Source: a virus
DNA length: 46,649 bases
Virus record (IMG/VR): IMGVR_UViG_3300037488_001759
Coordinates: 1-46,649 of that record
Strand: one strand, 5' to 3'
The position numbers and the translations under genes are program-made. The number at the start of each line of letters is the position of its first letter. The first letter of the stretch is position 1. This document shows, piece by piece, positions 37,140 through 46,640 of the stretch. The notes below the pieces were generated by a model. That model ran no database searches, was not told the DNA's origin, and saw only the letters and a program-made list of their open reading frames with translations.

Positions 37140-37475
37140 TTAATCTGGGTAAACTTCTTTCTGGATTTTTCTGACGTAAGAAACTATTGCTACAAAAAGG
37201 TCTTGTAATGACATTTGTTTGCCAATGCTGTCTCCGGTTGCTGGATCAATTAATTCAAAAGTCTCAGAATTTAATTGAGATAAACTAATAGTTTTATCAA
37301 GGTTGTTAGAAAATCCCTGAATAATATTTGTATCACCATCGGCATCAACAATGGCTTCAACTTCTGTGATTGATAACTTAATTCTTTCAGATTCAGAAAC
37401 GCCATATTTTATGATAATTTCTTGACCTCGGATGAAAGGGTTTGATAATGTTGAATTGTAGTTTCTGTTGTTCAT
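37140..37475 (-). CDS. Hypothetical late protein (111 aa)
   Basis: This protein of mixed strand and helix content (IKYGVSESERIKLSITEVEA, then LIDPATGDSIGKQMSLQDLF) is encoded between the 339-residue virion candidate and the polytopic membrane gene. The ending QDLFVAIVSYVRKIQKE looks like a C-terminal helix. I do not recognise the family. It may be a virion accessory. Confidence 0.45.
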   Translation of the reverse strand: MNNRNYNSTLSNPFIRGQEIIIKYGVSESERIKLSITEVEAIVDADGDTNIIQGFSNNLDKTISLSQLNSETFELIDPATGDSIGKQMSLQDLFVAIVSYVRKIQKEVYPD

Positions 37476-37503
37476 AATGTTCCTTTAGATTTAAAATTAA
37501 TTT

Positions 37504-38523
37504 TTAGAATGATTGATAACCTTGCGCGTTAAAGTAAACCGCGCCTGCAACTGAAGCGGTTAGCGTTGCGACTTCAAGCAAAGTTGCCGCCGTTCCCTTA
37601 AGTGGGGTAGGGAAGGAAATTCGAGTAGTCGGCAAGCCTGCTACTGGAATTTTAGTCCTAAAAAGAACAGTTCCTGCCGCGCCGTCTCTGATTACTAATT
37701 CAGTAGCAGTGGTTAATGCTTCGGACATTATGGTTATCCCAGTTATGTAATTCCTAGTCAAAGCGGCACCAGCAGCTTTAATGGTTACGGCGACTGTAGT
37801 GTTTAATATTCCTGCGGCGGCAGCAGCATATTGCCAGTCGTTTTCTGCCGTTCCATAAGGCTTTGTTGGTACTTGACCAGCAGTGGTTATGAACAAATCT
37901 GAAACGTCATTATTTGTTAATGTTGTATCTAAAACGGTAACGACTTTCCCAGCAACTTTAAGAGGAAAAGTGGTTGAAGGGAAGGAATGTCCAGTACTCC
38001 CAATTGCGCTAATCTGAAGATTTGCGCCAGTGTTTTGAGCAATTTGCGTAACAGCAGACGCAAAAGGCGTTTGCATGAATTTTGAAAACGCTTGTATTGA
38101 GCCACCAGTTATTGTAGTGACAATTCTTAGGCGGATATATCTAAAATTTACAGGAAAAATATAACCAAATTGCGAAACGCTTGCGGTAATTGAAGTAACA
38201 ATCGCTACTCCCGCAATTGCGTTTTGGTTATAGAGTGTAATTGATTGAAAGTTCACATTATCATTTGACCCCTCGAAGATAAATGAGCCACCAGTTGCTG
38301 TTGATATAACTTGCACCATTGCTGATCTGTAGCCAGTCGCGTCTGTTGCCGCTGCTCCTGCTACTGCTGATAAAACGTTATTTACAACTGCTGTTTGAGC
38401 TGCTTGACCAATTATATAAAGGTCTTGAACATTTTCGTTAGATAATGTTACCGGGATTGAATTTGCAGCAGAAGATTGACCTCTTGGGTTGGTTGGATTG
38501 TATATTGAAAAACCGCCTGACAT
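37504..38523 (-). CDS. Probable virion surface/tail protein (339 aa)
   Basis: This Ala/Thr/Val-rich, beta-strand-rich protein has an N-terminal SIPVTLSNENVQDLYIIGQA, of the type seen in phage head-fibre and structural proteins. GSFIFEGSNDNVNFQSITLY, a carbohydrate-binding-like pattern, follows. Composition and late position suggest an exposed virion protein. About 84 bases upstream are A/T-rich and appear empty. Confidence 0.5.
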   Translation of the reverse strand: MSGGFSIYNPTNPRGQSSAANSIPVTLSNENVQDLYIIGQAAQTAVVNNVLSAVAGAAATDATGYRSAMVQVISTATGGSFIFEGSNDNVNFQSITLYNQNAIAGVAIVTSITASVSQFGYIFPVNFRYIRLRIVTTITGGSIQAFSKFMQTPFASAVTQIAQNTGANLQISAIGSTGHSFPSTTFPLKVAGKVVTVLDTTLTNNDVSDLFITTAGQVPTKPYGTAENDWQYAAAAAGILNTTVAVTIKAAGAALTRNYITGITIMSEALTTATELVIRDGAAGTVLFRTKIPVAGLPTTRISFPTPLKGTAATLLEVATLTASVAGAVYFNAQGYQSF

Positions 38524-38607
38524 ATAAGTAAATAAATTGTAGCAATAATATTTTTACATTTACTCAATGTAATAAATTTTGCCGTGTTAATAAAAAAAAT
38601 CAAGATT

Positions 38608-38913
38608 TTATTTTAATTCTTGATACATGCTTTGAAAAAAATTATTCCAATTTCTTCCTAGCTTTTCTTGCGCTGATGGTAAACCAAAAGTTGCACCAGT
38701 TGTTTTGTAGCTTTTCTCAAAAAAAGAAAACCAAACTGGATCAATCTCTCCATTTTCTTTTGCTAAAGGTTGCCCTGCATTTGGTACTCCAATATCAACT
38801 AATAAATCAGTTTTTATTGTTGTTTTTATTTGTTGAAAAAAAGTATTCCATTCAGGCTTCACAATATTATTTTCTTGCACAATTGGTTGTTGAATATTTG
38901 GCAAATTAATCAT
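38608..38913 (-). CDS. Small tail-region protein with three W-FF repeats (101 aa)
   Basis: The start at 38913 (MINLPNIQQPIVQENN) is used because it overlaps the gp10-like gene by 8 bases. Three similar motifs are visible: PEWNTFFQQ, PVWFSFFEK and RNWNNFFQS. This suggests a small repeat protein; the pattern PxWxxFF recurs in short phage tail-associated proteins. Function unknown. Confidence 0.45.
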   Translation of the reverse strand: MINLPNIQQPIVQENNIVKPEWNTFFQQIKTTIKTDLLVDIGVPNAGQPLAKENGEIDPVWFSFFEKSYKTTGATFGLPSAQEKLGRNWNNFFQSMYQELK

Positions 38914-40324
38914 CTTCTGATTCAGTCTCCACAAATGCCCCAGCAATTTGAAACTTAGTTGGCTCGCTATAATTTAACCTAGCAATAAAAGAGCGGGCTT
39001 TTCCGCCTATCTTTGTCCAAAAAACTTCTGTTAAGAAAGAGCCTTCTGCACCAATTGGCTGCCATAATTCATCAGTGTAAGTCTTTCCGCCATTGTCGGA
39101 AAACCTTCCTACTAATTGTGGATCAATTCCTTGCCCTGTTGCAATACCAACTCCCGTATCCATCATTACAACAAATTTACTTAAAGACATTCTTGCAAAG
39201 TTTTTAAACATTGTTGTCCCAATAACTTCTCTTTTAATTACTGTACCATTTTCAGTGTAAACATCTGGATCTATTTCATAAATAACGCCAGTTTGAAAAT
39301 CGCCTATTAAATTTTTACCAGCAAAATATGCGTGACAATTAGCTACCCACCTACCATCTTTTCCTTGATTATTAACGCTTTCTCTTTCGTGCCAAAGCCC
39401 GGTTGTAATATCATATTCCCAAGTTTTATTTTTGCTTGGAAAAGTTAGACAATAAAACTTGTGTCCATCTTGGACATAGGTAAAACCAATTGCGTCATCA
39501 ATTGTTGTGTAAGTCTCTATTTCTTGCGAAAGAGGAAAAGTTGATATTGGCTTTAATTGATAGCCAATAGTCTGGTAAATAATTCGATCATTTCCTAAAA
39601 AGAAAAATGAATTATCCATTGTGGCAACTGAGTATTTTGAAGCGCAACCCTTCTCAATATAAACACCTTCTTTTCTTTGGAATAATGGCGAAGATCCAGT
39701 ATTGTAAAATACTTGGATAATATTTTCTTTAAAAAACCAAAGCTCTAGGTTATTTTGATAAACTCTTACTATTTTTGAAGAATTGGCTTCAACAGTAGCA
39801 GCGTTTAAAGCATTCCAATTTTCAGTAGTATTTACATTAGACCATTGAAATTCATTGCTATTAAGTAAAGCCGAAACAGTAAAACCATCTAAAGTTGTTA
39901 CTGATCCGGAATCATTAAAATCACCATCGGTAATTTGCGTTAAAGAAGCAGCGGTAGAAGTGCAATAATAAGCAATTCCATTTGGAAGTTGAATTGTAAC
40001 CTGATCGCCGTTGTCAGTCATAATTACTTGACCGATTTCCGTAGTAATATCTCCTAGCGAAGTTACTGTTTCTGATGAGTCTATTTTATAAACTTTATTG
40101 CCCGCTACAACATAAAGGTTTTCTCCCATTACGCGCATTCCATAAATAGGAAGAGAAACGCTAGTATCTTTCCAAACATTGTTACCTGGAGTTCCTAAAA
40201 TTAAATTAGGAAAAGGACTTGTTTCTGGAGTAATTTCAGCATAACAATTTAGCATTCTTTCCGCTGAAATTAATCCGCTTTTTGCTTTGTATGAATTAAT
40301 TCCAAAATGGATTTGCTGCAACAT
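38906..40324 (-). CDS. Tail hub/packaged-DNA stabilisation protein, P22 gp10-like
   Basis: This 472-residue, beta-propeller-like protein has SAERMLNCYAEITPETSPF near residue 20-38. IYGMRVMGENLYVVAGNKVY, NSNEFQWSNVNTTENWNALN, WFFKENIIQVFYNTG and TWEYDITTGLWHERES follow. These are recurrent in P22 gp10-type proteins, which cap the portal/gp4 ring and attach the tail needle and tailspikes. The gp4-like gene abuts it upstream, as in P22. Confidence 0.7.
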   Translation of the reverse strand: MLQQIHFGINSYKAKSGLISAERMLNCYAEITPETSPFPNLILGTPGNNVWKDTSVSLPIYGMRVMGENLYVVAGNKVYKIDSSETVTSLGDITTEIGQVIMTDNGDQVTIQLPNGIAYYCTSTAASLTQITDGDFNDSGSVTTLDGFTVSALLNSNEFQWSNVNTTENWNALNAATVEANSSKIVRVYQNNLELWFFKENIIQVFYNTGSSPLFQRKEGVYIEKGCASKYSVATMDNSFFFLGNDRIIYQTIGYQLKPISTFPLSQEIETYTTIDDAIGFTYVQDGHKFYCLTFPSKNKTWEYDITTGLWHERESVNNQGKDGRWVANCHAYFAGKNLIGDFQTGVIYEIDPDVYTENGTVIKREVIGTTMFKNFARMSLSKFVVMMDTGVGIATGQGIDPQLVGRFSDNGGKTYTDELWQPIGAEGSFLTEVFWTKIGGKARSFIARLNYSEPTKFQIAGAFVETESEDD

Positions 40325-41262
40325 TATTGGTAAAGATTATAAGTTGGCACAAAATAAACCGAATCTTCTCTATCATATCCTTTAAGATTGCGTAACATTT
40401 CATCAGCAGTTCTTTTAATTAATTCTGCTTTTGTTTTGTTAGTTTCATAATCATAAGTTAAACGGGAAGCTAAACCAAAAGCTAAAGTTTCAGCCCATTC
40501 AATTGGAAAATCCGGATTGTCAGTCCCATTAGTAAAATCAAAAAACATTTTTTGAAATGTAAATTTAATTGTATTAGTCGCGTCACTAGGGGCTTGGTAT
40601 AAATAAAAAGTACCAGAACTTAATTGCTTATCATAATAAAATTGAGTCGGTTGACCTGAAACTGTTTTTTGAGAAAGATTAGAATAATCGCTTCTTGCTA
40701 ATTCGCTTAAAACAGTATCATAACTTGAAGAATCCCTTCTTCTAGCGGACGTAATTGATTCGGGACGTGTAATTTTGGTTTGATAAACATAAACAGTTGC
40801 TGCGCTTGAAACATCGTCAGTTAAAGCGTTACTTAGATTAATTGTTGTTCCGGCAACGCTTGCAATAGTTGTCCAAAAAATATCGCCATCATCTTTCATT
40901 ACGCCAACATAATAACCAACAGTAAAGCCAGTTGCGCTTGTAACAACAATTGCTGTTGCTGCACTTAAAGCTGCTGCGCTTGTTGTTGTTTGTGTAAAAG
41001 ATTCAGTCGCGTTTGCGGTAGATCCATCTAAAACATAACTTTCTTGTCCAACAGTTAAAAACAAAGTTCCTTCGGAATATTTCCAAAGATAAACACCTTC
41101 GCTTTTTAAGCCCTTTACAAACAAGTTTAAAGCATCAGAAGCTTCGTTTACCTCTTCGGCAGTTAAAGCCCTTCCACGAGCCTTAACGCCAAGAATAGAT
41201 AAAGCTCTATTGATTATGTCATTTCTTGTTTGTGAAAATGTATTTGTTCCACTGACTGCCAT
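40324..41262 (-). CDS. Head-tail adaptor, P22 gp4-like
   Basis: The N-terminus (RNDIINRALSILGVKARGRA, then LTAEEVNEASDALNLFVKGL) is the helical signature of P22 gp4-like adaptors, which bind the portal after packaging. Compared with P22 gp4 (166 aa) this 312-residue protein carries a long Ala/Thr/Ser-rich beta insertion near residues 75-160. A later FDFTNGTDNPDFPIEWAETL leads into a helical C-terminus. Partner genes gp10-like and portal support the role. Confidence 0.6.
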   Translation of the reverse strand: MAVSGTNTFSQTRNDIINRALSILGVKARGRALTAEEVNEASDALNLFVKGLKSEGVYLWKYSEGTLFLTVGQESYVLDGSTANATESFTQTTTSAAALSAATAIVVTSATGFTVGYYVGVMKDDGDIFWTTIASVAGTTINLSNALTDDVSSAATVYVYQTKITRPESITSARRRDSSSYDTVLSELARSDYSNLSQKTVSGQPTQFYYDKQLSSGTFYLYQAPSDATNTIKFTFQKMFFDFTNGTDNPDFPIEWAETLAFGLASRLTYDYETNKTKAELIKRTADEMLRNLKGYDREDSVYFVPTYNLYQ

Positions 41263-41263
41263 T

Positions 41264-41659
41264 TTAACTAAAATTAGTATTAATGTTGTTTAATTCTTCT
41301 AGGGTCGTGCAATTAGCAATATCTTGTTGAAGAGTAACAGCCAGAGGGCGATTAATCGTTACGCTTTCATCAATTGCCCTGCCCCTTTCTGTAAAAGTGA
41401 TAATCTGCCAATCTGTGCTATTTAGATAGATTTTACATTGGGCTGTTTTGGAAATTTTTCCTTGTTCCAATAAAATACTATCTGGCGTTATGTATTCTTT
41501 TAAAGCTCCGTCAATAACGCGCATGGCGCCAGATATGTCCTTATGCTCTTCATCAGAAATTTCGATGAATGGCTCGGGGATTGAAGAGTAGTTGATCGAA
41601 TCAGGATAATAGCCCTTGACCAAAGTTGTTTGTGGATCGTAGTGAACTTTTACTGTCAT
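41264..41659 (-). CDS. Possible tail-fibre assembly/accessory protein (131 aa)
   Basis: The sequence KGYYPDSINYSSIPEPFIEI, then SDEEHKD and a central strand region, is of the type found at the start of phage tail-fibre assembly proteins. It lies right after the fibre gene on the late transcript, where such chaperones are normally encoded. The C-terminal half (AVTLQQDIANCTTLEELNNI) is helical. Moderate to low confidence. Confidence 0.4.
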   Translation of the reverse strand: MTVKVHYDPQTTLVKGYYPDSINYSSIPEPFIEISDEEHKDISGAMRVIDGALKEYITPDSILLEQGKISKTAQCKIYLNSTDWQIITFTERGRAIDESVTINRPLAVTLQQDIANCTTLEELNNINTNFS

Positions 41660-41680
41660 GTTCTTTAAAAATTATATTAA

Positions 41681-42916
41681 TTAATAGCCATAAGCTACAT
41701 AGTACCTAGCGCAAGTAAGTCCTCCGCCACTCTGAGAAGACCATACGGAAACAAAATTAGCTAATGTGTTTGATATCACATTGACTTGAGAAGATGACCC
41801 TGGCGAAGCAGCAGGGTCTTGGCTTCTAGTCATAATCCCTAGCACAGCATTTGGAAATGCGATAGGAAAAGTGATCGTGGTTTGGGAATTATGAGTTTGT
41901 GAAGAGGTAGTCGGAAAGCCCCATTGTATAATTAATCCATTTGGCAAATATGTGTATCCATCACTTGATTTGGTAGCTAGAAAATCATAATTAAGGTGCT
42001 GAGCAACTACGATCCATTTGGCGGCAGTGGAAGAATATCTTAGCTCGACTATATCAGTGGTCAGATCTAAGGTTATATTAGTGGCATAAGGATTAAAAAT
42101 ATTGCCTGTATTATGCTTTATTACAACATTCCTAGCATTTGCGGTATTCGATACATAGATAATTTGCCCATCTTGCCCACCACTTATTGTGTCTAAATCA
42201 TCAGTCGCAGCAGCTCCTTCAGTGTCTAAAACATAAGAGCTTGAATTATTAGTCAAGGTTACAACGCCACTCGCAATTGTTAAAGCAGTCGTAGATCCAG
42301 ACAGGAGAGGTAGAGAAGATGGATTTAAGCAAATAATATCCACGCCGTCATTAGCGCAAAAATATCTTTGACCAGCTCTTAAGTCATTTGCTTTCATTGC
42401 AACCTTCGTGCCTTGTTGTGTATATTTTTTCCAGTTTAAAGCAGATAAACCATCAATTGCTAAAGTTGGGCTATCGCCGCAATCTAAATGGGGTTGAACA
42501 ACAAAAGTTTGATTGTTGGTGTAGGAGCTAATTGTTGGATTGGCAACTAAAGTAAAAGCTGTTGAAGTTCCAGCGGTTAAACCCCAATAAGAAGTTGGTC
42601 TAACATCAAAATCATTAAGAGAAGCAGCAGAAACACTTGTACCAACTGGATCGGCTCCCTCTCCATTTACAATATTATCAGAAGAATCTTTAACAATAAG
42701 TTTTAATTGCGATAAATCAGAATACCAAATTTCAGGAAAGCGACCGTTAGCGTCGGAAAGAACGGGATTTGTATTAGCGACACTTGCCCCTTCATCTTGA
42801 TAAGTTGTTACAGGCGTTGTTGTTCCTGTTGCATAGAAATAATATTTATAACCAACCGCAACTGCTCCGGCATTAGTAAATATTCTTGCGATTGGTTTGT
42901 AAAATCTTTGTGCCAT
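41681..42916 (-). CDS. Tail fibre/tailspike receptor-binding protein (411 aa)
   Basis: The N-terminal ~100 residues (MAQRFYKPIARIFTNAGAVA, then YYFYATGTTTPVTTYQDEGA and PVLSDANGRFPEIW) match the particle-binding head of P22-type spikes and podovirus fibres. The middle is beta-rich. The end (GLIIQWGFPTTSS, then FPIAFPNAVLGI and ARYYVAYGY) matches the C-terminal domain of gp53/Mu-type fibres. It should bind the host surface receptor. It lies just downstream of the variable ejection cassette. Confidence 0.7.
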   Translation of the reverse strand: MAQRFYKPIARIFTNAGAVAVGYKYYFYATGTTTPVTTYQDEGASVANTNPVLSDANGRFPEIWYSDLSQLKLIVKDSSDNIVNGEGADPVGTSVSAASLNDFDVRPTSYWGLTAGTSTAFTLVANPTISSYTNNQTFVVQPHLDCGDSPTLAIDGLSALNWKKYTQQGTKVAMKANDLRAGQRYFCANDGVDIICLNPSSLPLLSGSTTALTIASGVVTLTNNSSSYVLDTEGAAATDDLDTISGGQDGQIIYVSNTANARNVVIKHNTGNIFNPYATNITLDLTTDIVELRYSSTAAKWIVVAQHLNYDFLATKSSDGYTYLPNGLIIQWGFPTTSSQTHNSQTTITFPIAFPNAVLGIMTRSQDPAASPGSSSQVNVISNTLANFVSVWSSQSGGGLTCARYYVAYGY

Positions 42917-42918
42917 AG

Positions 42919-45396
42919 TTAATCTTTGTAATAGCGTTGTTTAATTTGTTTTGCTTGTGCGTTAATCTCTTGCGGATTAATTTGTTGTACGTCAGATAGC
43001 ACTGGGTATTGTTGATGTTGTTGGATAAGTTGACGGCGAATCTGTTCTTCAGACATGTTTGGTTCTTCTGCGTTTGCGTCAGAAATTAAAGATAAATTTC
43101 CTGAACCACCTTTTGAATTTGTTAAAGTAGTTAAAAAACCAGATTGTAGGTAAATTTGAGTCATTAAATTATCAACATCAACCTTTTTGGTAGTTTTGGC
43201 TAATTGTTGAAATAACTGCCTTCCTTCGTCTGTAAAAGCATATTTAACCATTGTTTCAGCCTGCTTAACGTCAACAGATTTAACGCTTCTTCCTGTTATG
43301 CCTTCTTGCAGCATCAAATTAGAGCTTATCTTCTTAGACAAAGGATCAATAAACACCCTGCCGGCTGCACGAGGAACGGCTTTAATACCTTTTCCTAGTA
43401 TATTTTCCCCTTGTGCAATTGATTCAGTAAGAGGCGCAGATTTAATATCTTGATCTAAAGCTCGTTTTAAGGCGTCTTGGACTGGTTTAGTTTTTTCAAT
43501 GTAAGTTAAAGCCTTAGAGAATCCTTCATAAGTCTTAGAAGAAGGAAACATTGCTTTTAATTTAGCGGCTTCTTGAGGATTTTTTACTAGGCTGGCAAGA
43601 GTTTGGTTTTCTCTTAAGGTTGAAATTTTCTGATCTACAAAAGATTTAACTGCGCTAGAATATTTTTCTGGACTAATTGCAATTAGTTGAGATTTAACTT
43701 TTGAGATTTCAGTTGGACTTAGTCTGTAAAGTTTATTCATCGCGTCCGCACCTTTATCGCTTTGCAAATTAGCAATGATTCCTTTTGTGCCTTTCTGTGC
43801 CTTCATCAACTCTTCTAAATCTGCGCTGTAGGTATTCCGAGCGTCTTTGTAGCCAGGCAAGCCATCATCTAAAAATTGCAGAATATCGCTTCTTTTAGCC
43901 ATCAAAGAAGCCTCATCGGCATCTATAATAAGTTTATCAAGATTGCCCGAATTTCTTCTTAAATAACTTTGTAAATTATGCAAAACAACAGGATGATTAT
44001 CTGGCATTGAATTAGTAGCTTTTCTAAAAAACTTACTAGCACTTGTGCCTTCTGCGTTAATAGCCGCCTGTCTGCTTTTAGTTAATGCCTGCTTAATATC
44101 GGGACGAGATAAAACATTCTGCAAAACAATTTCATCGCCTTCGGAATTAATAAATTTAGAATTTAAAGGAATTATTTCTGAAGGCGATCTAAGTTCTTCT
44201 TTGAATCCTTTTGCTTGTTGCAATAATTCTTGTCGTTTTGATAATGGTAATTTTTCATCGATAATTGCTTGCTCAACAATGCTAAAGGCTTTGTCATACA
44301 TTGGCTTTGCAGTTGTCTGCATTTTATTTTTTAAGCCTTCTAAATATTGATTAGATATTTGACCTAAAGCATTTTCATCAGGAGTAATTCCTTGTAAGAC
44401 GCTATTTTGAGCTTTAATAATTCTTTGTTCCCTAACATCAAAAGAATTTTGTAAAATCTTTCTTGAAGCAGCAATTTGCGCTAAATCTTGAATATTACTT
44501 ATATTTGATTTGCTTACGTCAATTGGGTCTAAACCAATTCCAGCATCACCTTTTAACTCAGCATCAATTTCTTGCGGGCTGATTCCTTTAGTTTCTAAAT
44601 CTTTGATTGTTTGGTTGGCAACTTTAGCTCTGCCAAATAAATTAGTTTGAGCTTCTGGTAAAGTGCTTTTAATGCGCCAGTTTTTAAGATTCACAGGAAT
44701 ATTTGCGGCTTTAGTACCGGCAACGCCTCCCAAAACACCAGCACCTAACCCAACTCCAATATTTGCAACATCTCTTAGTTTGCTATCAGAAGCGACATTT
44801 AAAACATCTAAACCTTGTTGAGTAGCTGCTTGTGCAACTGGCATAGCTGTTGAAGCAACTGCCAATCCAGCGGCTTGTTGACCAGTTTCTACACCAAATG
44901 CTTTACCTGCAGCTTGCGCAATCTTCCCGCCACCTTTTGCAGCCAATGTAGCACCTTTACCGAATATCCCACCACCAGTAAATAACTCTCCAGCGGTATC
45001 GACTAATTGTTCTGTTGTGTTGCGAGGTGCTGCAAATCCGCCAGTTGCTTTGTCAAACAATAGTTTAATTTGATCTGAAGCTAAAGGAACGCCTAAAGCC
45101 ATATTAACTGGATCAGCTATTGAAGCTATTCCAGATAGTCCTGTTCTAGTAACGCGAGCGGCTGGTCTAAGAAGATTTTCAAGTAATTTATTTCTTACAG
45201 CTTCCATTTTATCTACTGGAGCTGGAGGAGTATCTTGAGTAGCTTGTGGCTGTGATTCTTGTGATCCATATTCTAACCAAGGAGCATTCTGATCTTGAGG
45301 AACAGAAACATTTTGAGCGTCAGTTTGAGGAAGCACCTGCTGCTTTTGAGAAATTTGTGGCTCGGCTGGTTGCTGATATTCTTCCCAAGGGTTCAT
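42919..45396 (-). CDS. Ejection (DNA-transfer) protein, allele B (825 aa)
   Basis: The N-terminus is Gln/Pro-rich (MNPWEEYQQPAEPQISQKQQ). Hydrophobic Gly/Ala-rich segments cover ~90-235 (IGVGLGAGVLGGVAGTKAA). Then a long helical part (~250-750) ends in AEEPNMSEEQIRRQLIQQHQ. The last ~45 residues equal those of the allele A protein at 1-2023. Such large helical proteins with amphipathic segments are typical of the ejected inner core of podoviruses. No lytic transglycosylase motif was seen. It overlaps its upstream neighbour by 4 bases. Confidence 0.6.
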   Translation of the reverse strand: MNPWEEYQQPAEPQISQKQQVLPQTDAQNVSVPQDQNAPWLEYGSQESQPQATQDTPPAPVDKMEAVRNKLLENLLRPAARVTRTGLSGIASIADPVNMALGVPLASDQIKLLFDKATGGFAAPRNTTEQLVDTAGELFTGGGIFGKGATLAAKGGGKIAQAAGKAFGVETGQQAAGLAVASTAMPVAQAATQQGLDVLNVASDSKLRDVANIGVGLGAGVLGGVAGTKAANIPVNLKNWRIKSTLPEAQTNLFGRAKVANQTIKDLETKGISPQEIDAELKGDAGIGLDPIDVSKSNISNIQDLAQIAASRKILQNSFDVREQRIIKAQNSVLQGITPDENALGQISNQYLEGLKNKMQTTAKPMYDKAFSIVEQAIIDEKLPLSKRQELLQQAKGFKEELRSPSEIIPLNSKFINSEGDEIVLQNVLSRPDIKQALTKSRQAAINAEGTSASKFFRKATNSMPDNHPVVLHNLQSYLRRNSGNLDKLIIDADEASLMAKRSDILQFLDDGLPGYKDARNTYSADLEELMKAQKGTKGIIANLQSDKGADAMNKLYRLSPTEISKVKSQLIAISPEKYSSAVKSFVDQKISTLRENQTLASLVKNPQEAAKLKAMFPSSKTYEGFSKALTYIEKTKPVQDALKRALDQDIKSAPLTESIAQGENILGKGIKAVPRAAGRVFIDPLSKKISSNLMLQEGITGRSVKSVDVKQAETMVKYAFTDEGRQLFQQLAKTTKKVDVDNLMTQIYLQSGFLTTLTNSKGGSGNLSLISDANAEEPNMSEEQIRRQLIQQHQQYPVLSDVQQINPQEINAQAKQIKQRYYKD
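42951..43077. repeat. 127-bp exact repeat of window start (copy of 1-127)
   Basis: All 127 bases equal positions 1-127; base 43078 (G) versus 128 (A) is the first difference. It encodes the shared C-terminus of both ejection-protein alleles. 127 is a standard assembler k-mer length. Confidence 0.95.
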
Positions 45397-46640
45397 AATT
45401 TCCTCCAGCTATTTGGCGAAGCTGGATTACCACCTAAGAATTGAAAACCATTTTTAACCATTCCTACTTGAGGAGGAGCTTTAGGTGCGCTTTGGCTTTC
45501 TTCTGGAAACAAAGGTTTCGATGCTAAATCTTGCAATGCTGTTTCGATCTGATCTAAAGGTCTTTTTTCACCAGTCATTTTATTAACAAGTCTGCCGGCT
45601 TCCGCTGTTCTCATGTCCATCCTGCGCTGAGTATCAATAATCAACTTAGCACCTGAAACAGAATTTTGAGCGCTAAATACTCTTGATTGAGCAGCCGCCA
45701 AATCTGCCTCTGAAATAGCCGTACCCGCACCATATTGACCACTAGCTAAAATAGCTCCAGCTTGCTCTTTTGATAAAGCAATTAACTGTTCAATATTTGC
45801 TATTTTATTTTTATCTACTTTTACGCCTAATTGATTAGCGATATTCCCCAGCGAAGCCACTGAAGGCGTTAATTTGCCAGTATCACCAATTTGATCGAAT
45901 AATTGTTCAGCTCGGTTCAATTTAGCAATGTTACCGGCTGCGTTACGACTATTTTTCATTAAAGTGGAATATTCCTCCCCTCTATTTTTACCAAATTCTT
46001 TGTAAAAACTTGACTCTTCTTTATTGTCTATGTTCACAACGGAAGTTGGAGGCTTGACATAAACAGGAAGATTTTGGCCGCCTGTTTGAGCTGGTTTAAA
46101 TTCGCCAGTTTTTTTATCGAAAGTCATCAATCCGCGACCAGTTTCTTGAACGCTTAAATCTGTTTGCTCTTTCAATTCTTGCTCTCTTCCTTTTAAGCGA
46201 GAAGAAAGGCGTTTAAATTCTAGTATTGATTCAGGTGATTTATCGAAAGGAAGCGGCAATTCTTTTCCAGTTGCTTCGCGATATTCATTGTGCATTTGCT
46301 CCCATTTCTTTTGAGAAAAAGCATATTGTGGCATTGAAGAATAAGAATCCAAAACTCTTGCTCCTTGAACATCATTGTAATCTTGTTGCTTTCTAATTCC
46401 TTCGGCACGAGCAGGATTTAATCCAGCAAGTCTTTGAAGAGCGTTTTTGTCGCCAGTTGAAGCTGTTTCTGATAAAATATTTTCAGCTTGAGCTTGTGCA
46501 AATTTTGCTTTATTAATATCAAGCTCTTGTTGAGCAGCAAGAAGCTGTAGCTGGTTAGCTTTTGCTTGCTGTCCAAACTGATAGCCTTTAAAAATATTGC
46601 CGGCAAGGTCTGGGGCTTGTTGCTGAATTAATTCTGGCAT
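45393..46640 (-). CDS. Ejection-module protein, allele B (415 aa)
   Basis: The first ~159 residues are almost identical to the 386-residue allele A protein (2020-3180), with a few substitutions such as E for M at residue 40. After GREQELKEQ the sequences diverge. Allele B continues with VKPPTSVVNIDNKEESSFYK and a helical domain containing ASGQYGAGTAISEADLAAAQ, and ends in NGFQFLGGNPASPNSWRKL. It is the same position in the gene order as allele A. Role in the ejected complex is inferred. Confidence 0.6.
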   Translation of the reverse strand: MPELIQQQAPDLAGNIFKGYQFGQQAKANQLQLLAAQQELDINKAKFAQAQAENILSETASTGDKNALQRLAGLNPARAEGIRKQQDYNDVQGARVLDSYSSMPQYAFSQKKWEQMHNEYREATGKELPLPFDKSPESILEFKRLSSRLKGREQELKEQTDLSVQETGRGLMTFDKKTGEFKPAQTGGQNLPVYVKPPTSVVNIDNKEESSFYKEFGKNRGEEYSTLMKNSRNAAGNIAKLNRAEQLFDQIGDTGKLTPSVASLGNIANQLGVKVDKNKIANIEQLIALSKEQAGAILASGQYGAGTAISEADLAAAQSRVFSAQNSVSGAKLIIDTQRRMDMRTAEAGRLVNKMTGEKRPLDQIETALQDLASKPLFPEESQSAPKAPPQVGMVKNGFQFLGGNPASPNSWRKL

